Part shown: positions 55,591 to 64,000 of the stretch, in pieces
Layout of the letters: every line of letters starts with the position of its first letter
How positions within the stretch are numbered: the first letter of the stretch is position 1
Origin: JBCDCY01 sp039180875
Lineage (GTDB): Bacteria; Pseudomonadota; Alphaproteobacteria; Rhodobacterales; Rhodobacteraceae
DNA length: 64,000 nt
Reading direction: 5' to 3'
Assembly (NCBI GenBank): GCA_039180875.1
Contig: JBCDCY010000013.1
Span: forward strand, 52,293 to 116,292
Made by a program: the position numbers and the translations under genes
The notes under the pieces: generated by a model
The model's database searches: none
What the model was told of the DNA's origin: nothing
The model's input: only the letters and a program-made list of their open reading frames with translations

Positions 55591-56073
55591 CTTTGATTCG
55601 ACCTGGCACGAGCACGCCTCGGCAGGTTTCCGCGGGAATTCGTGGCCCACGAGCTGCGAACAGACCCTCACCATATCTATGTATGCTATTGGGGCTGCTA
55701 TCTACATGTTGCAGATCTCAACCGATTGATCTGCTCAAGGCGGTGTTCGGGTTAAGCCTCATCCAGCTTGTTCCATGAATTTCATGTGTAGTGGACTTGA
55801 GTCCCATGAAATACCATGCTAGACCATATCCCGGATGAGGCGGTATGCACCACTCGCATAGCCGGACACGAAGATCCGGCAGCCGGTCGAACGGTTTCAT
55901 ACAGGCAACCCGCATCATCCAGGGCGAAGCGGTTCCGACGCGCCGCGTAGATGGCAAAGACCGCGCACGGCGCACAGGTCGGATCGTCGTTACGGGGGAC
56001 ACGCGGCGGGTCGCGCAGAGCAGGCGCGGCCCGCCGTTCCTCGTTTCGGGACGGGTGAGTGAGGGCAGAACGG
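55591..56073. other. Long leader region between rnpB and mraZ
   Basis: 483 bases without a supported gene, upstream of the division and cell-wall cluster. The stretch 55670-55860 is AT-richer than the genome and includes a nested inverted repeat (55756-55841). The main mraZ promoter should lie here; I cannot place it with confidence. A mobile-element remnant is possible. Confidence 0.55.
55756..55841. repeat. Nested inverted repeat upstream of mraZ
   Basis: Outer arms GCCTCATCC (55756-55764) and GGATGAGGC (55833-55841); inner arms ATTTCATG (55779-55786) and CATGAAAT (55805-55812), all perfect. The two half-elements thus carry the same blocks in inverted order, with different spacers. Confidence 0.6.
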
Positions 56074-56586
56074 GTGCAACGGCGCTTCCGCGGCGAATGG
56101 CGCCACAAGGTGGACGCCAAGGGACGGGTCTCGATCCCCGCACCGTTCCGTCGTGTGCTGGAGCGCGACGATCCCGACTGGACCCCGGGCGATCTTGCCA
56201 ACCTCGTCTTGGTCTTTGGGCGTAAGAGCCGGGGCTGTCTCGAAGGTTATTCGATGGCCGGCATCGACGAGATCGACGACATCATCGCTCAATTGCCGAA
56301 GTTCAGCCGGGAGCGGGAGGCGTTGTCGCGCATGCTCTCGACCCATTCCCGGCAGATCCAGCTCGAAGAGACGGGGCGCATCGTGCTCTCCCAAACCCTG
56401 CGCGATCAGGTGGGCATCACCAACGAGGCGGTGTTCGCCGGCATGACCGACCGCTTCCAGATCTGGGAGCCGGGGGCCTTCGATGCCGACAATGCCCAGC
56501 TTGGCGATTGGGTGCGCGGTGAGGCGGATGAAGAGGATGATATCTTCGCGCTGCTCCATGCCGCGCAGGAGCGGTTGGCCCAATGA
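56074..56586 (+). CDS. mraZ: Transcriptional regulator MraZ
   Basis: A 170-residue protein with two AbrB/MraZ-type half-barrel repeats: HKVDAKGRVSIPAPFRRVL and the later LEETGRIVLSQTLRDQVGI. MraZ binds repeats upstream of its own gene and represses the dcw operon. The start is taken as GTG 56074 (GAGGG 8 bases before it; family proteins begin just before the F-R-G-E segment); GTG 56059 is an in-frame alternative. It overlaps rsmH by 4 bases. The alphaproteobacterial version is longer than the ~150-residue E. coli one. Confidence 0.93.
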   Translation: MQRRFRGEWRHKVDAKGRVSIPAPFRRVLERDDPDWTPGDLANLVLVFGRKSRGCLEGYSMAGIDEIDDIIAQLPKFSREREALSRMLSTHSRQIQLEETGRIVLSQTLRDQVGITNEAVFAGMTDRFQIWEPGAFDADNAQLGDWVRGEADEEDDIFALLHAAQERLAQ

Positions 56587-57605
56587 TGGCCGCCGCGGCG
56601 CGTGAGGAGCCCAAGACGGACGCCGACCATATCCCCGTACTGCTCGACGCCGTGCTCGAGGCCGTGGCGCCGGTCGAGGGTATTTGGCTTGACGGCACGT
56701 TCGGCGCCGGCGGCTACAGCCGGGCGCTTCTGCAGGCGGGCGCCCGCAAGGTGTATGCCATCGACCGCGATCCCACGGTGCTGGCCCGGGCGGCGGCACG
56801 GGACGACGGCCCGTCCCTCATGCTCTTCGAGGGGCGGTTCGGGGAGCTTGATCGGATCATCACCGACGCCGGGGTGAACGGCGTGGACGGCGTCGTCCTC
56901 GATATCGGCGTCTCGTCGATGCAGATCGACGAGGCCGAACGGGGCTTTTCCTTCCAAAAGGACGGGCCGCTCGACATGCGGATGGGCGACGCAGGCCCGA
57001 CCGCGACGGAGATCGTGAACCGCGCATCCGAGGCGGCGCTCGCCGACATCTTCTATCGCTTCGGGGAGGAGCGGGCCGCCCGCCGGATCGCCGCAGCGCT
57101 GGTACGGGCCCGCAAGACCGCGCCGATCGAGACGACAGGCGCGCTCGCTGAGATCGTCAGCCGCACGCTGCCGCGGCCCCGCCCGGGCCAGCCCCATGCC
57201 GCGACCCGCAGCTTTCAGGCGCTCCGCATCGTGGTGAACGACGAGTTGGGCGAGCTGGCCAAAGGCCTGATGGCGGCGGAGGCCGTGCTGAAACCCGGCG
57301 GTCGCCTGGCCGTCGTCACCTTCCACTCCCTCGAGGACCGGATCGTGAAGCGCTTTGTCCAGCTTCGCTCCGGCGAGGGGCCGCGCGGCAGCCGTCACGC
57401 GCCGGAGGTCGTGCCAGAGGCGCCGCGCTTCGAGAGGCTCTCCCGCAAGGCGATTCTGCCGGGGGAGGAGGAGATCGCCCGGAACCCCCGCGCCCGCTCC
57501 GCCAAATTGCGGGTGGCGCGCCGGCTCGCGGCGCCGGCCGGGCGGATCGACCCGTCCCAGCTCGGCGTGCCTGAAATCCCCAAGGTCGAAGGGCTTTTGC
57601 CATGA
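56583..57605 (+). CDS. rsmH: 16S rRNA (cytosine(1402)-N(4))-methyltransferase
   Basis: A 340-residue SAM-dependent methyltransferase modifying C1402 in the ribosomal P site. SAM-binding elements are LDGTFGAGGYSRALLQAG (about 38-55) and DGVVLDIGVSSMQIDEAERGFSF (about 102-124); the family C-terminal segment is VTFHSLEDRIVKRF. The ATG lies inside the mraZ stop region, the standard coupled order. It overlaps ftsL by 4 bases. Confidence 0.96.
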   Translation: MMAAAAREEPKTDADHIPVLLDAVLEAVAPVEGIWLDGTFGAGGYSRALLQAGARKVYAIDRDPTVLARAAARDDGPSLMLFEGRFGELDRIITDAGVNGVDGVVLDIGVSSMQIDEAERGFSFQKDGPLDMRMGDAGPTATEIVNRASEAALADIFYRFGEERAARRIAAALVRARKTAPIETTGALAEIVSRTLPRPRPGQPHAATRSFQALRIVVNDELGELAKGLMAAEAVLKPGGRLAVVTFHSLEDRIVKRFVQLRSGEGPRGSRHAPEVVPEAPRFERLSRKAILPGEEEIARNPRARSAKLRVARRLAAPAGRIDPSQLGVPEIPKVEGLLP

Positions 57606-57940
57606 AGGCGTTCCTGCATCTGCTGGCCCTCGGCATCGTCCTCGCCTTCGCCTTCTGGGCCTACCAGGTGAACTACGACGCCCGCGCCGCGATGCGGCGG
57701 GTCGATAGCCTGAACGTTCAGGTCGCGGCGGAGCGGGAGGCGATCGCGGTCCTGAAGGCGGAGTGGGCCTATCTCAACCGGCCCGAGCGGCTCGCGGCAC
57801 TGGTGAAGGCCCATGAGGCGCAGTTGGGCCTCATCCCGCTCGATCCCGAGCACTTCGCCGATGCGGCGGCCATCGCTTACCCGCGGCGCGGCTTTGCCGT
57901 CGCTCCCGAGGACGACGTCGACGAGGAGCCCGAGGAATGA
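57602..57940 (+). CDS. ftsL: Cell division protein FtsL
   Basis: A 112-residue bitopic protein. One N-terminal membrane helix (about 5-22, LHLLALGIVLAFAFWAYQV) is followed by a periplasmic leucine-zipper-like coiled coil (about 30-60, VDSLNVQVAAEREAIAVLKAEW), then YLNRPERLAAL, the typical alphaproteobacterial FtsL pattern, and an acidic tail. It links FtsB/FtsQ with FtsW/FtsI in the divisome. Identified by position and topology as well as motif. Confidence 0.9.
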   Translation: MKAFLHLLALGIVLAFAFWAYQVNYDARAAMRRVDSLNVQVAAEREAIAVLKAEWAYLNRPERLAALVKAHEAQLGLIPLDPEHFADAAAIAYPRRGFAVAPEDDVDEEPEE

Positions 57941-59724
57941 TCCGCCGTCCGCTTCGCCCCCTTGCCCGGGTCGTTTGGGCCCGAGGTGCCGGCATCGACC
58001 CCGATGCCGAGGAGGCCGCCCGCCGGGCCGCCATGCTCCGCCGCCAGCGGGTGGAGGAGCGCCAGCGCGCCGAATGGCGCCTGCTGCTGTTGGGCGTGAC
58101 CTTCGTGCTGGCCTTCGGCGCGGTGGCCGGACGCATGGCGCTACTCGCATCGACTGACCCGGAGGAGCCGCGCATTGCCCGAAACACTGCACCCATCAGC
58201 ACCACCCGCGCCGACATCGTCGACCGCAACGGCCTGGTGCTCGCCACCAATCTCATCACCACCTCGCTCTACGTCGAGACCCGGCTGCTGGTCGATCCGC
58301 GCGCGGCGGCCGAGGGCCTGGTGGAGATCTTTCCCGAAATGGAGGTGGAGGCGCTCCACCGCCGGCTGACTGACGGGCGAACGTTCCTCTGGCTGAAGCG
58401 CGCGCTTTCGCCCGAGCAGCAGCAGGCGGTGCATGATCTGGGTGAGCCCGGCCTGCGCTTCGGCCCGCGGGAGATCCGCCTCTACCCCAACGGCGCGCGG
58501 GCCGCCCATATCCTCGGCGGTACAAGCTTCGGCCGCGAAGGCGTGCGGGCGGCCGAGATCGTCGGCACCGCGGGGATCGAGCGCCATCTCGACGCCGAGC
58601 TTCGCGATCCGGCCCGCGGCAGCGAACCGCTGCGTCTCTCTGTCGATCTTCGGGTGCAGAACGCGCTTCGCGACGTGCTGGGCGGCGCCATCGAGCAGTT
58701 CACCGCCAAGGGCGCGGCGGGCTTGATGATGGACGTGGAGACCGGCGAAGTCCTCGCCCTCGTCTCCCTCCCCGACTTCGACCCGAACGACCGGCCGCGG
58801 CCGGTGGCGGGTGACGGCGCGCTGTCGCCCCGTTTCAACCGGGTGGCCCAGGGCGTCTACGAGCTCGGCTCGACCTTCAAGCTCTTCACCGCGGCCCAAG
58901 CGCTCGAGCAGGGGATCGCCGATCCCTCCACCATGATCGACACCCGCGGCCCGATGCACTGGGGCCGCCACCGGATCCGCGATTTCCGCAATTACGGGCC
59001 GGAGCTGTCGCTGACGGACGTCATCGTGCGCTCCTCCAACATCGGCACGGCGCATCTGGCGATGGCGATGGGGCGGGACGCACAGCAGGATTTCCTGCAT
59101 GCCCTCGGCCTGTTCAGCGCCACCGATATCGAGCTGTCGGAGGCCGCGCGCGGCCGGCCGCTACTGCCGCCGAGGTGGTCCGAGATCTCCACCATCACCG
59201 TCTCTTACGGGCACGGCATCTCCGCCACGCCGCTGCATCTGGCGGCGGCCTATGCCACGCTGACCAACGGCGGGCTTCGGGTGCGCCCGACCCTGCTGGC
59301 CGGCGCAGAACCGCCGGGGGAGGATGCGCGGGTGATCTCGCCTGCGACCTCGCGGGTGCTCCGCGATATGCTGCGCCAGGTGGTGACCCGCGGCACGGCG
59401 AGCTTCGCCGACATCGAAGGCTACCAGGTGGGCGGCAAGACGGGCACTGCGGACAAGCCACGGCTGACGGGCGGCTATCACGATGACCGGGTGCTCGCGA
59501 CCTTTGCGGCCGTCTTTCCGACCAGCCGGCCGCGCTATGTTCTGGTGGTCACCCTGGACGAGCCCACCGATCGTTCCGGGCGGGAACCGCGCCGCTCCGC
59601 CGGCTGGACCGCCGTGCCCGCGACGGCCGAGGCGATCCGTCGCATCGCCCCGATCCTCGGCATGCGGCCGATGCCCACAATTGCGCCGGAAAGCCCTGGC
59701 ACCTTGCTGGTGCGCGGGGACTGA
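57937..59724 (+). CDS. ftsI: Septal peptidoglycan transpeptidase FtsI (PBP3)
   Basis: A 595-residue class B penicillin-binding protein that cross-links septal peptidoglycan. A cytoplasmic N-terminus precedes one membrane helix (about 49-70). The transpeptidase motifs are S312-x2-K315 (STFK), S366-S-N368 and K501-T-G503. The N-terminal pedestal begins RADIVDRNGLVLATN. The C-terminal tail is short. It overlaps ftsL by 4 bases and is followed by a 72-base gap before murE. Confidence 0.96.
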   Translation: MIRRPLRPLARVVWARGAGIDPDAEEAARRAAMLRRQRVEERQRAEWRLLLLGVTFVLAFGAVAGRMALLASTDPEEPRIARNTAPISTTRADIVDRNGLVLATNLITTSLYVETRLLVDPRAAAEGLVEIFPEMEVEALHRRLTDGRTFLWLKRALSPEQQQAVHDLGEPGLRFGPREIRLYPNGARAAHILGGTSFGREGVRAAEIVGTAGIERHLDAELRDPARGSEPLRLSVDLRVQNALRDVLGGAIEQFTAKGAAGLMMDVETGEVLALVSLPDFDPNDRPRPVAGDGALSPRFNRVAQGVYELGSTFKLFTAAQALEQGIADPSTMIDTRGPMHWGRHRIRDFRNYGPELSLTDVIVRSSNIGTAHLAMAMGRDAQQDFLHALGLFSATDIELSEAARGRPLLPPRWSEISTITVSYGHGISATPLHLAAAYATLTNGGLRVRPTLLAGAEPPGEDARVISPATSRVLRDMLRQVVTRGTASFADIEGYQVGGKTGTADKPRLTGGYHDDRVLATFAAVFPTSRPRYVLVVTLDEPTDRSGREPRRSAGWTAVPATAEAIRRIAPILGMRPMPTIAPESPGTLLVRGD

Positions 59725-59796
59725 GCGCGGCATGGCGATGCCGCGCCGGTGTTTTCCGACAAGGCAATTGTCACGGATCAGGATTGAGATACAGCG

Positions 59797-61272
59797 ATGG
59801 AAGCGCGACGCATGAGCCTTGCCGCCCTTGGCCTTGGCGGTCGGTTGGCCGATGATCTGTCGGTCAGCGGCCTGGCCCTCGACAGCCGGAATGTTCAGGT
59901 GGGCGAGGCGTTCTTTGCCCTGCCGGGGACCCAAGCCCACGGGGCGCAGTTCGCCGAAGGTGCCGTGGCTCGGGGCGCCGCGGTGATCGTCACCGACCGG
60001 GACGGCGCGGCGCTGCTGGGGCAGGACCCGTCGGCCGTGGTGGTGGAGGATCCAGCAGCGGCCCTCGCCCAAGCCGCCCGCGCCTGGTTCGGCGCCGGAC
60101 CGGCCGTGATGGCGGCGGTCACCGGCACCAATGGCAAGACCTCGGTGGCGAGCTTCACCCGGCAGATCTGGCAAGCGCTCGGGCTATCCGCGATCAGCCT
60201 CGGTACCTCGGGCGTCGAGGGGGCCGTCACGGCACCGCTCGCCCACACCACACCGGATGCGATCACGCTCCATCGCGCGCTTGCCGAAGCCGCGGCCGAG
60301 GGCGTGAGCCACGGGGTGATGGAGGCGTCGTCCCACGGCATCGAACAGCGCCGCCTCGACGGCGTGGCGCTGACCGCAGCCGCCTTCACCAATCTCAGCC
60401 GCGATCACCTGGACTATCACCCGACGGTCGAGGCCTATGCCGCGGCCAAGCTCCGCCTCTTCGACACGCTGTTGCCGAAGGATGGGGTGGCGGTCGTCCA
60501 CCTCGACGATCCGCTCGGCCCCCGGGTGCGGGACGCGGCGCAGGCCCGCGGCATCCGCACCATCGGCGTCGGCGGCCATGTGGAAAGCGCGCTGGCGCGG
60601 ACCGCCACGACCTACAGCATGGCCGGTCAGACCCTGAATTTCGTCTGGGAGGGGCAGGTCTACCTCGCCCATCTCGACCTGCTCGGCCATTTCCAGGGCG
60701 ACAATGCCCTGGTCGCCGCCGGGCTCGCCATCGCCTGCGGGGCGGAGGCGGAGGCGGTGTTTGCCACGCTCCCCGGCCTCGAAGCCGTGCGTGGGCGGAT
60801 GGAGCGGGTGGCGGCGCGCCCGAACGGCGCCCAGATCTTCGTCGACTATTCCCACACGCCGGCGTCGCTCGAGACCGCGCTGCGGGCGCTCCGACCCCAT
60901 GTGAGCGGACGGCTCTCAGTGGTCTTCGGCGCCGGCGGCGACCGCGATCCCGGCAAGCGCCCGATGATGGGCGAGGCGGCGGCCACCTACGCCGACTGCG
61001 CCATCGTTACCGACGACAACCCCCGATCGGAGGATCCGGCGGCTATCCGGCGCGCCGTCCTCGCCGGCTGCCCCGAGGCGGAAGAGATCGGCGACCGGGA
61101 GGAGGCGATCTACGCCGCCATCCGCGATCTCGCCCCCGGTGACGCCCTGCTGATCGCCGGCAAGGGCCACGAAAGCGGCCAGATCGTCGGCAGCGACGTG
61201 CGGCCCTTCGACGATGCGGAGGTCGCGCGGGCGGCGGTCGCCGCGATCGACGGGGCGGTCAGCGGGCCATGA
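59797..61272 (+). CDS. murE: UDP-MurNAc-tripeptide synthetase MurE
   Basis: A 491-residue Mur ligase adding meso-diaminopimelate to UDP-MurNAc-L-Ala-D-Glu. The ATP loop is GTNGKTS (110-116), and the DNPR motif at 407-410 is the mark of meso-DAP rather than lysine specificity. VDYSHTPASLETALRALRP is the third-domain signature. ATG 59797 and ATG 59812 are both possible starts. The murF ATG overlaps its stop by 4 bases. Confidence 0.95.
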   Translation: MEARRMSLAALGLGGRLADDLSVSGLALDSRNVQVGEAFFALPGTQAHGAQFAEGAVARGAAVIVTDRDGAALLGQDPSAVVVEDPAAALAQAARAWFGAGPAVMAAVTGTNGKTSVASFTRQIWQALGLSAISLGTSGVEGAVTAPLAHTTPDAITLHRALAEAAAEGVSHGVMEASSHGIEQRRLDGVALTAAAFTNLSRDHLDYHPTVEAYAAAKLRLFDTLLPKDGVAVVHLDDPLGPRVRDAAQARGIRTIGVGGHVESALARTATTYSMAGQTLNFVWEGQVYLAHLDLLGHFQGDNALVAAGLAIACGAEAEAVFATLPGLEAVRGRMERVAARPNGAQIFVDYSHTPASLETALRALRPHVSGRLSVVFGAGGDRDPGKRPMMGEAAATYADCAIVTDDNPRSEDPAAIRRAVLAGCPEAEEIGDREEAIYAAIRDLAPGDALLIAGKGHESGQIVGSDVRPFDDAEVARAAVAAIDGAVSGP

Positions 61273-62720
61273 CACCGCTTTGGACCGCTGAGGACGCGCA
61301 GGCCGCGACGGGGGGCACCGGCCCCGGCGGCTGGGCGGCGACCGGCGTCTCCATCGACACCCGCACCCTCGCCCCTGGCGACCTGTTCGTCGCCCTCACC
61401 GATCGCCGGGACGGGCATGATTTCGTTGCGGCAGCCCTGAAGGCAGGGGCCGCGGCGGCCCTGGTCTCCCGCGTGCCGAAGGGGGTGGCGGAAGATGCGC
61501 CGCTCTTGCGGGTGGAGGACACGCTCGCCGCCCTCCGCGCCCTCGGGGCCGCGGCCCGGGCGCGGACACGGGCCCAGGTCATCGCCGTCACCGGCTCCGT
61601 CGGCAAGACCGGCACGAAGGAGATGTTGCGCACAGCGCTCACGCCCCAGGGCCGGGTCCATGCCTCCGACCGCAGCTACAACAACCATTGGGGCGTGCCG
61701 CTGACGCTCGCCCGGATGCCGGCCGCCACGGATTTCGCGGTGATCGAGATCGGCATGAACGCGCCGGGAGAGATCGCGCCGCTCTCCGCCCTTACCCGGC
61801 CCCATGTGGCGCTCGTCACCAACGTCTCGGCGGTGCATATCGCTGCCTTCCGCTCCGTCCGGGCCATTGCGCACGAGAAGGCTTTGATCTTCTCAGGGCT
61901 TGCACCCGGGGGTGCAGCGATCCTGAACCGCGACAGCGCGACCTACCCCAGCCAGCTTCGCATCGCGCGGCGCCATGCGGCGCGACTGGTGCGGTTTGGC
62001 GCGACAGGCCGGCCCGAGCTGCGGCTGGTGGAGGCGCGGGCGGGCGACCATTCCACCACCATCGACGCGCGGGTGGAGGGGCGGCCGCTTCTCTTCAAGC
62101 TCGGCGCACCGGGCCGGCATCTGGCCCTCAACGCCCTCGGCGCCCTGGCAGCCATCGGAGCGGCGGGCGGCGACATCACCCGGGCGGCCGTCGGCCTGGC
62201 CAGTTGGCGGGCGCCGGAGGGGCGGGGCGCCCGCTGGCGCATCAGCCTCGGCGATGCAGCGCTCGACGGCGAGATCTTGCTGATCGACGAAAGCTACAAC
62301 GCCAACCCCGCCTCGATGGAGGCGGCGCTGGAGGGTCTGGCGGCCGCCAGCACCAAGGACGATGTCGGCCGGGTGGCCAAGGGCCGGCGGGTGGCCTTCC
62401 TCGGCGATATGCTGGAGCTTGGCACGGACGAGGTGGCGTTTCACCGCGACCTGGCAGGGCTGAGCGCCTTGCGGGAGATCGATCGGGTGCATTGCGCGGG
62501 GGCCTTGATGCGCCACCTCCATGCCGCGCTCCCCCCTGCCTGCCAGGGCCAATGGTTCGAGACGGCGGAGGATCTGGCGGCCGAGGCGCGCCGCCTGGTC
62601 GATGCCGGCGACGTCACGATGGTGAAGGGATCGAACGGGTCGCGCATCTCGCGCGTGGTTGACGCCATCCGCGAACTGGGCGATGCCCGCCCGGTTCGGG
62701 GGTCAGAGGAGACGGGGTGA
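61269..62720 (+). CDS. murF: UDP-MurNAc-tripeptide-D-alanyl-D-alanine ligase MurF
   Basis: A 483-residue Mur ligase completing the pentapeptide. The ATP loop is GSVGKTGTKEM (K113), and NNHWGVPLTLARM, EIGMNAPGEIAPLS and IDESYNANPASMEAAL are MurF-specific segments. Near the C-terminus ARPVRGSEETG is the family's variable tail. It overlaps murE by 4 bases; mraY begins 7 bases after its stop. Confidence 0.95.
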   Translation: MTPLWTAEDAQAATGGTGPGGWAATGVSIDTRTLAPGDLFVALTDRRDGHDFVAAALKAGAAAALVSRVPKGVAEDAPLLRVEDTLAALRALGAAARARTRAQVIAVTGSVGKTGTKEMLRTALTPQGRVHASDRSYNNHWGVPLTLARMPAATDFAVIEIGMNAPGEIAPLSALTRPHVALVTNVSAVHIAAFRSVRAIAHEKALIFSGLAPGGAAILNRDSATYPSQLRIARRHAARLVRFGATGRPELRLVEARAGDHSTTIDARVEGRPLLFKLGAPGRHLALNALGALAAIGAAGGDITRAAVGLASWRAPEGRGARWRISLGDAALDGEILLIDESYNANPASMEAALEGLAAASTKDDVGRVAKGRRVAFLGDMLELGTDEVAFHRDLAGLSALREIDRVHCAGALMRHLHAALPPACQGQWFETAEDLAAEARRLVDAGDVTMVKGSNGSRISRVVDAIRELGDARPVRGSEETG

Positions 62721-62727
62721 GCGGGGC

Positions 62728-63813
62728 GTGCTCTACTTCCTACATGAGCTGAGCGATGGCGGGGATATCTTCAACCTCTTCCGCTACATCACCTTTCGGG
62801 CCGGCGGGGCGTTCCTGACGGCGCTGCTGTTCGCCTTTCTCTTCGGCCGGCCGATCATCGAGATGCTGCGCCGGCGCCAGAAAAAGGGCCAACCGATCCG
62901 CGATGACGGGCCGGAGCGGCATCTGCTGGAGAAGGCGGGGACGCCGACCATGGGCGGCGTGCTGATCCTCGGCGCGCTGCTGGTGGCGACGCTGCTTTGG
63001 GCGCGCTCCGACAACGGCTTCGTCTGGCTGACGCTCTTCGTTACCGTGGCCTTCGGCGCCATCGGCTTTGCCGACGATTATCGCAAGGTGGTGCAGCACG
63101 ACAGCCGCGGGGTGCCGGGGCGGGTGCGCCTGCTGATCGGCTTTGGGATCGCGGCGGTCGCGGGGCTCTGGGCGATGCAGCTGCATCCGGAGGCGTTGGC
63201 GGGCCAGCTCGCCTTTCCGGTCTTCAAGGACCTGCTCCTGGCGCTCGGGCTGCTGTTCGTGCCGTTCGCGATGTTCGTGATCGTCGGGGCGGCCAACGCG
63301 GTGAACATGACCGACGGGCTCGATGGCCTGGCGATCATGCCGGTGATGATCGCCGGCGGCTCCCTCGGCATCATCGCCTATGCCGTCGGGCGGACCGATT
63401 TCACCGAGTATCTTGACGTGCACTACGTGCCGGGGACCGGGGAGATCACGGTTTTCGTCGCAGCGATGATCGGCGCCGGGCTCGGCTTTCTCTGGTACAA
63501 CGCGCCGCCGGCGGCGGTGTTCATGGGCGATACCGGCTCCCTCGCCCTCGGCGGCGCTTTGGGGGCGATCGCGGTGGCGACGAAGCACGAGATCGTGCTG
63601 GCGATCATCGGCGGGCTGTTCGTCTTGGAGGCGCTCTCGGTCATCATCCAGGTGCTCTACTTCAAGCAGACGGGCAAGCGGGTCTTTCTGATGGCGCCGA
63701 TCCATCATCATTTCGAGAAGCTGGGATGGGCGGAGTCGACCATCGTGATCCGCTTCTGGATCATCTCGGTGATCCTGGCGCTGATCGGCCTTGCCACGCT
63801 GAAGCTCAGATGA
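62728..63813 (+). CDS. mraY: Phospho-MurNAc-pentapeptide transferase MraY
   Basis: A 361-residue integral membrane enzyme (about ten helices) that makes lipid I. Catalytic motifs are ADDYRKV (first DD), NMTDGLDGLA and the HHHFEKLGW loop near the C-terminus. The start is GTG 62728 (VLYFLHELSDG), matching the family N-terminus; earlier in-frame codons lie inside murF. murD should follow but the sequence after the stop degenerates. Confidence 0.96.
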   Translation: MLYFLHELSDGGDIFNLFRYITFRAGGAFLTALLFAFLFGRPIIEMLRRRQKKGQPIRDDGPERHLLEKAGTPTMGGVLILGALLVATLLWARSDNGFVWLTLFVTVAFGAIGFADDYRKVVQHDSRGVPGRVRLLIGFGIAAVAGLWAMQLHPEALAGQLAFPVFKDLLLALGLLFVPFAMFVIVGAANAVNMTDGLDGLAIMPVMIAGGSLGIIAYAVGRTDFTEYLDVHYVPGTGEITVFVAAMIGAGLGFLWYNAPPAAVFMGDTGSLALGGALGAIAVATKHEIVLAIIGGLFVLEALSVIIQVLYFKQTGKRVFLMAPIHHHFEKLGWAESTIVIRFWIISVILALIGLATLKLR

Positions 63814-63840
63814 CGCCACCGCCAGCCGCCCCGCCCGCGG

Positions 63841-64000
63841 GGGCCCCCCCCCCCCCCCCCGCCCCCCCCCCCCTCACGACCCACCCCCACCCGAGCTGCT
63901 GCGTCTCTTTCCACCCCCTCCCGCGGAGCTGCTCAACGTGCCAACCACTCCCGCGTCACGTCACTCCCTCACGATCGCTGCTGCGTCACGTCCCACCCAC
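63841..64000. other. Low-complexity contig end
   Basis: Runs of 18 and about 12 cytosines (63843 onward) followed by repetitive CCCACC and CGTCACGTC-like pieces. No reading frame resembling murD continues. This looks like assembly or read-end error rather than genome sequence. Confidence 0.75.

Noticed and set aside
55359..55778. Several short open frames downstream of the amidase
   Set aside because: Most lie wholly or partly within the RNase P RNA gene; the rest show no family-like sequence or start signal.
1..64000. CRISPR array, prophage, insertion sequence or tRNA gene
   Set aside because: No regularly spaced repeats, no integrase, transposase, capsid or terminase-like protein, and no cloverleaf sequence was recognised on reading both strands.

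Overview
This is a GC-rich, densely packed stretch of a Rhodobacterales (Roseobacter/Rhodobacter-type) alphaproteobacterial chromosome. Three things point there: an amidase, the RNase P RNA and then mraZ-rsmH-ftsL-ftsI-murE-murF-mraY at the right end; a four-subunit sarcosine oxidase operon; and small lineage-restricted families (an RSP_7527-like protein, a DUF1289 protein, an AcuI-type reductase). Both ends look like contig ends. Base 1 lies inside a gene, and the last ~150 bases are poly-C and low-complexity sequence where murD would be expected.

Layout. (1) 1-12277 is a methylated-amine / betaine catabolism block: the end of an MttB-family methyltransferase, a LysR regulator, and a tightly overlapping minus-strand operon (FAD/GcvT demethylating dehydrogenase, alcohol dehydrogenase-like oxidoreductase, three consecutive mandelate-racemase-superfamily enzymes, class III aminotransferase). 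A plus-strand set diverges from it: RpiR regulator, Rieske oxygenase, carboxymuconolactone-decarboxylase-like protein. (2) 12446-13427 is a small MerR cassette with a probable amber-truncated membrane protein. (3) 13747-17617 joins a BCCT transporter, a membrane-anchored two-domain binding protein and a UspA protein in one operon. (4) 17714-23634 holds cobT, metG, a cyclic-nucleotide-binding-like protein and a class III cyclase. (5) 23631-28963 is a minus-strand sugar-type operon: PfkB kinase, LacD-like aldolase, fucose-isomerase-like protein, Gfo/Idh oxidoreductase, 2-hydroxyacid dehydrogenase. (6) 28968-34289 has a MauG-like dihaem peroxidase, a Sel1 protein, an AT-rich island with an orphan polytopic membrane protein, and a SCO1 operon with two Cys-rich exported proteins. 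(7) 34534-37762 is a TRAP transporter. (8) 38185-43824 is the sarcosine oxidase operon, with an extra membrane protein between soxB and soxD. (9) 44057-54242 is mostly housekeeping: ccmI, ruvX, an aspartic protease, a DUF2182/DUF1326 pair, acuI, a class V aminotransferase, tadA, rluB. (10) 54503-63813 is an amidase, rnpB and the division / cell-wall cluster.

How the parts fit. Uptake (BCCT plus binding protein), racemisation or dehydration (three enolase-superfamily enzymes), N-demethylation (Rieske oxygenase, MttB, FAD-GcvT dehydrogenase) and sarcosine oxidation are all present, so the cell very likely grows on betaines. The most unusual candidates for new biology are the BCCT / binding-protein / UspA operon and the membrane protein built into the sarcosine oxidase operon. 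All functions are read from sequence motifs and context; no database search was run.
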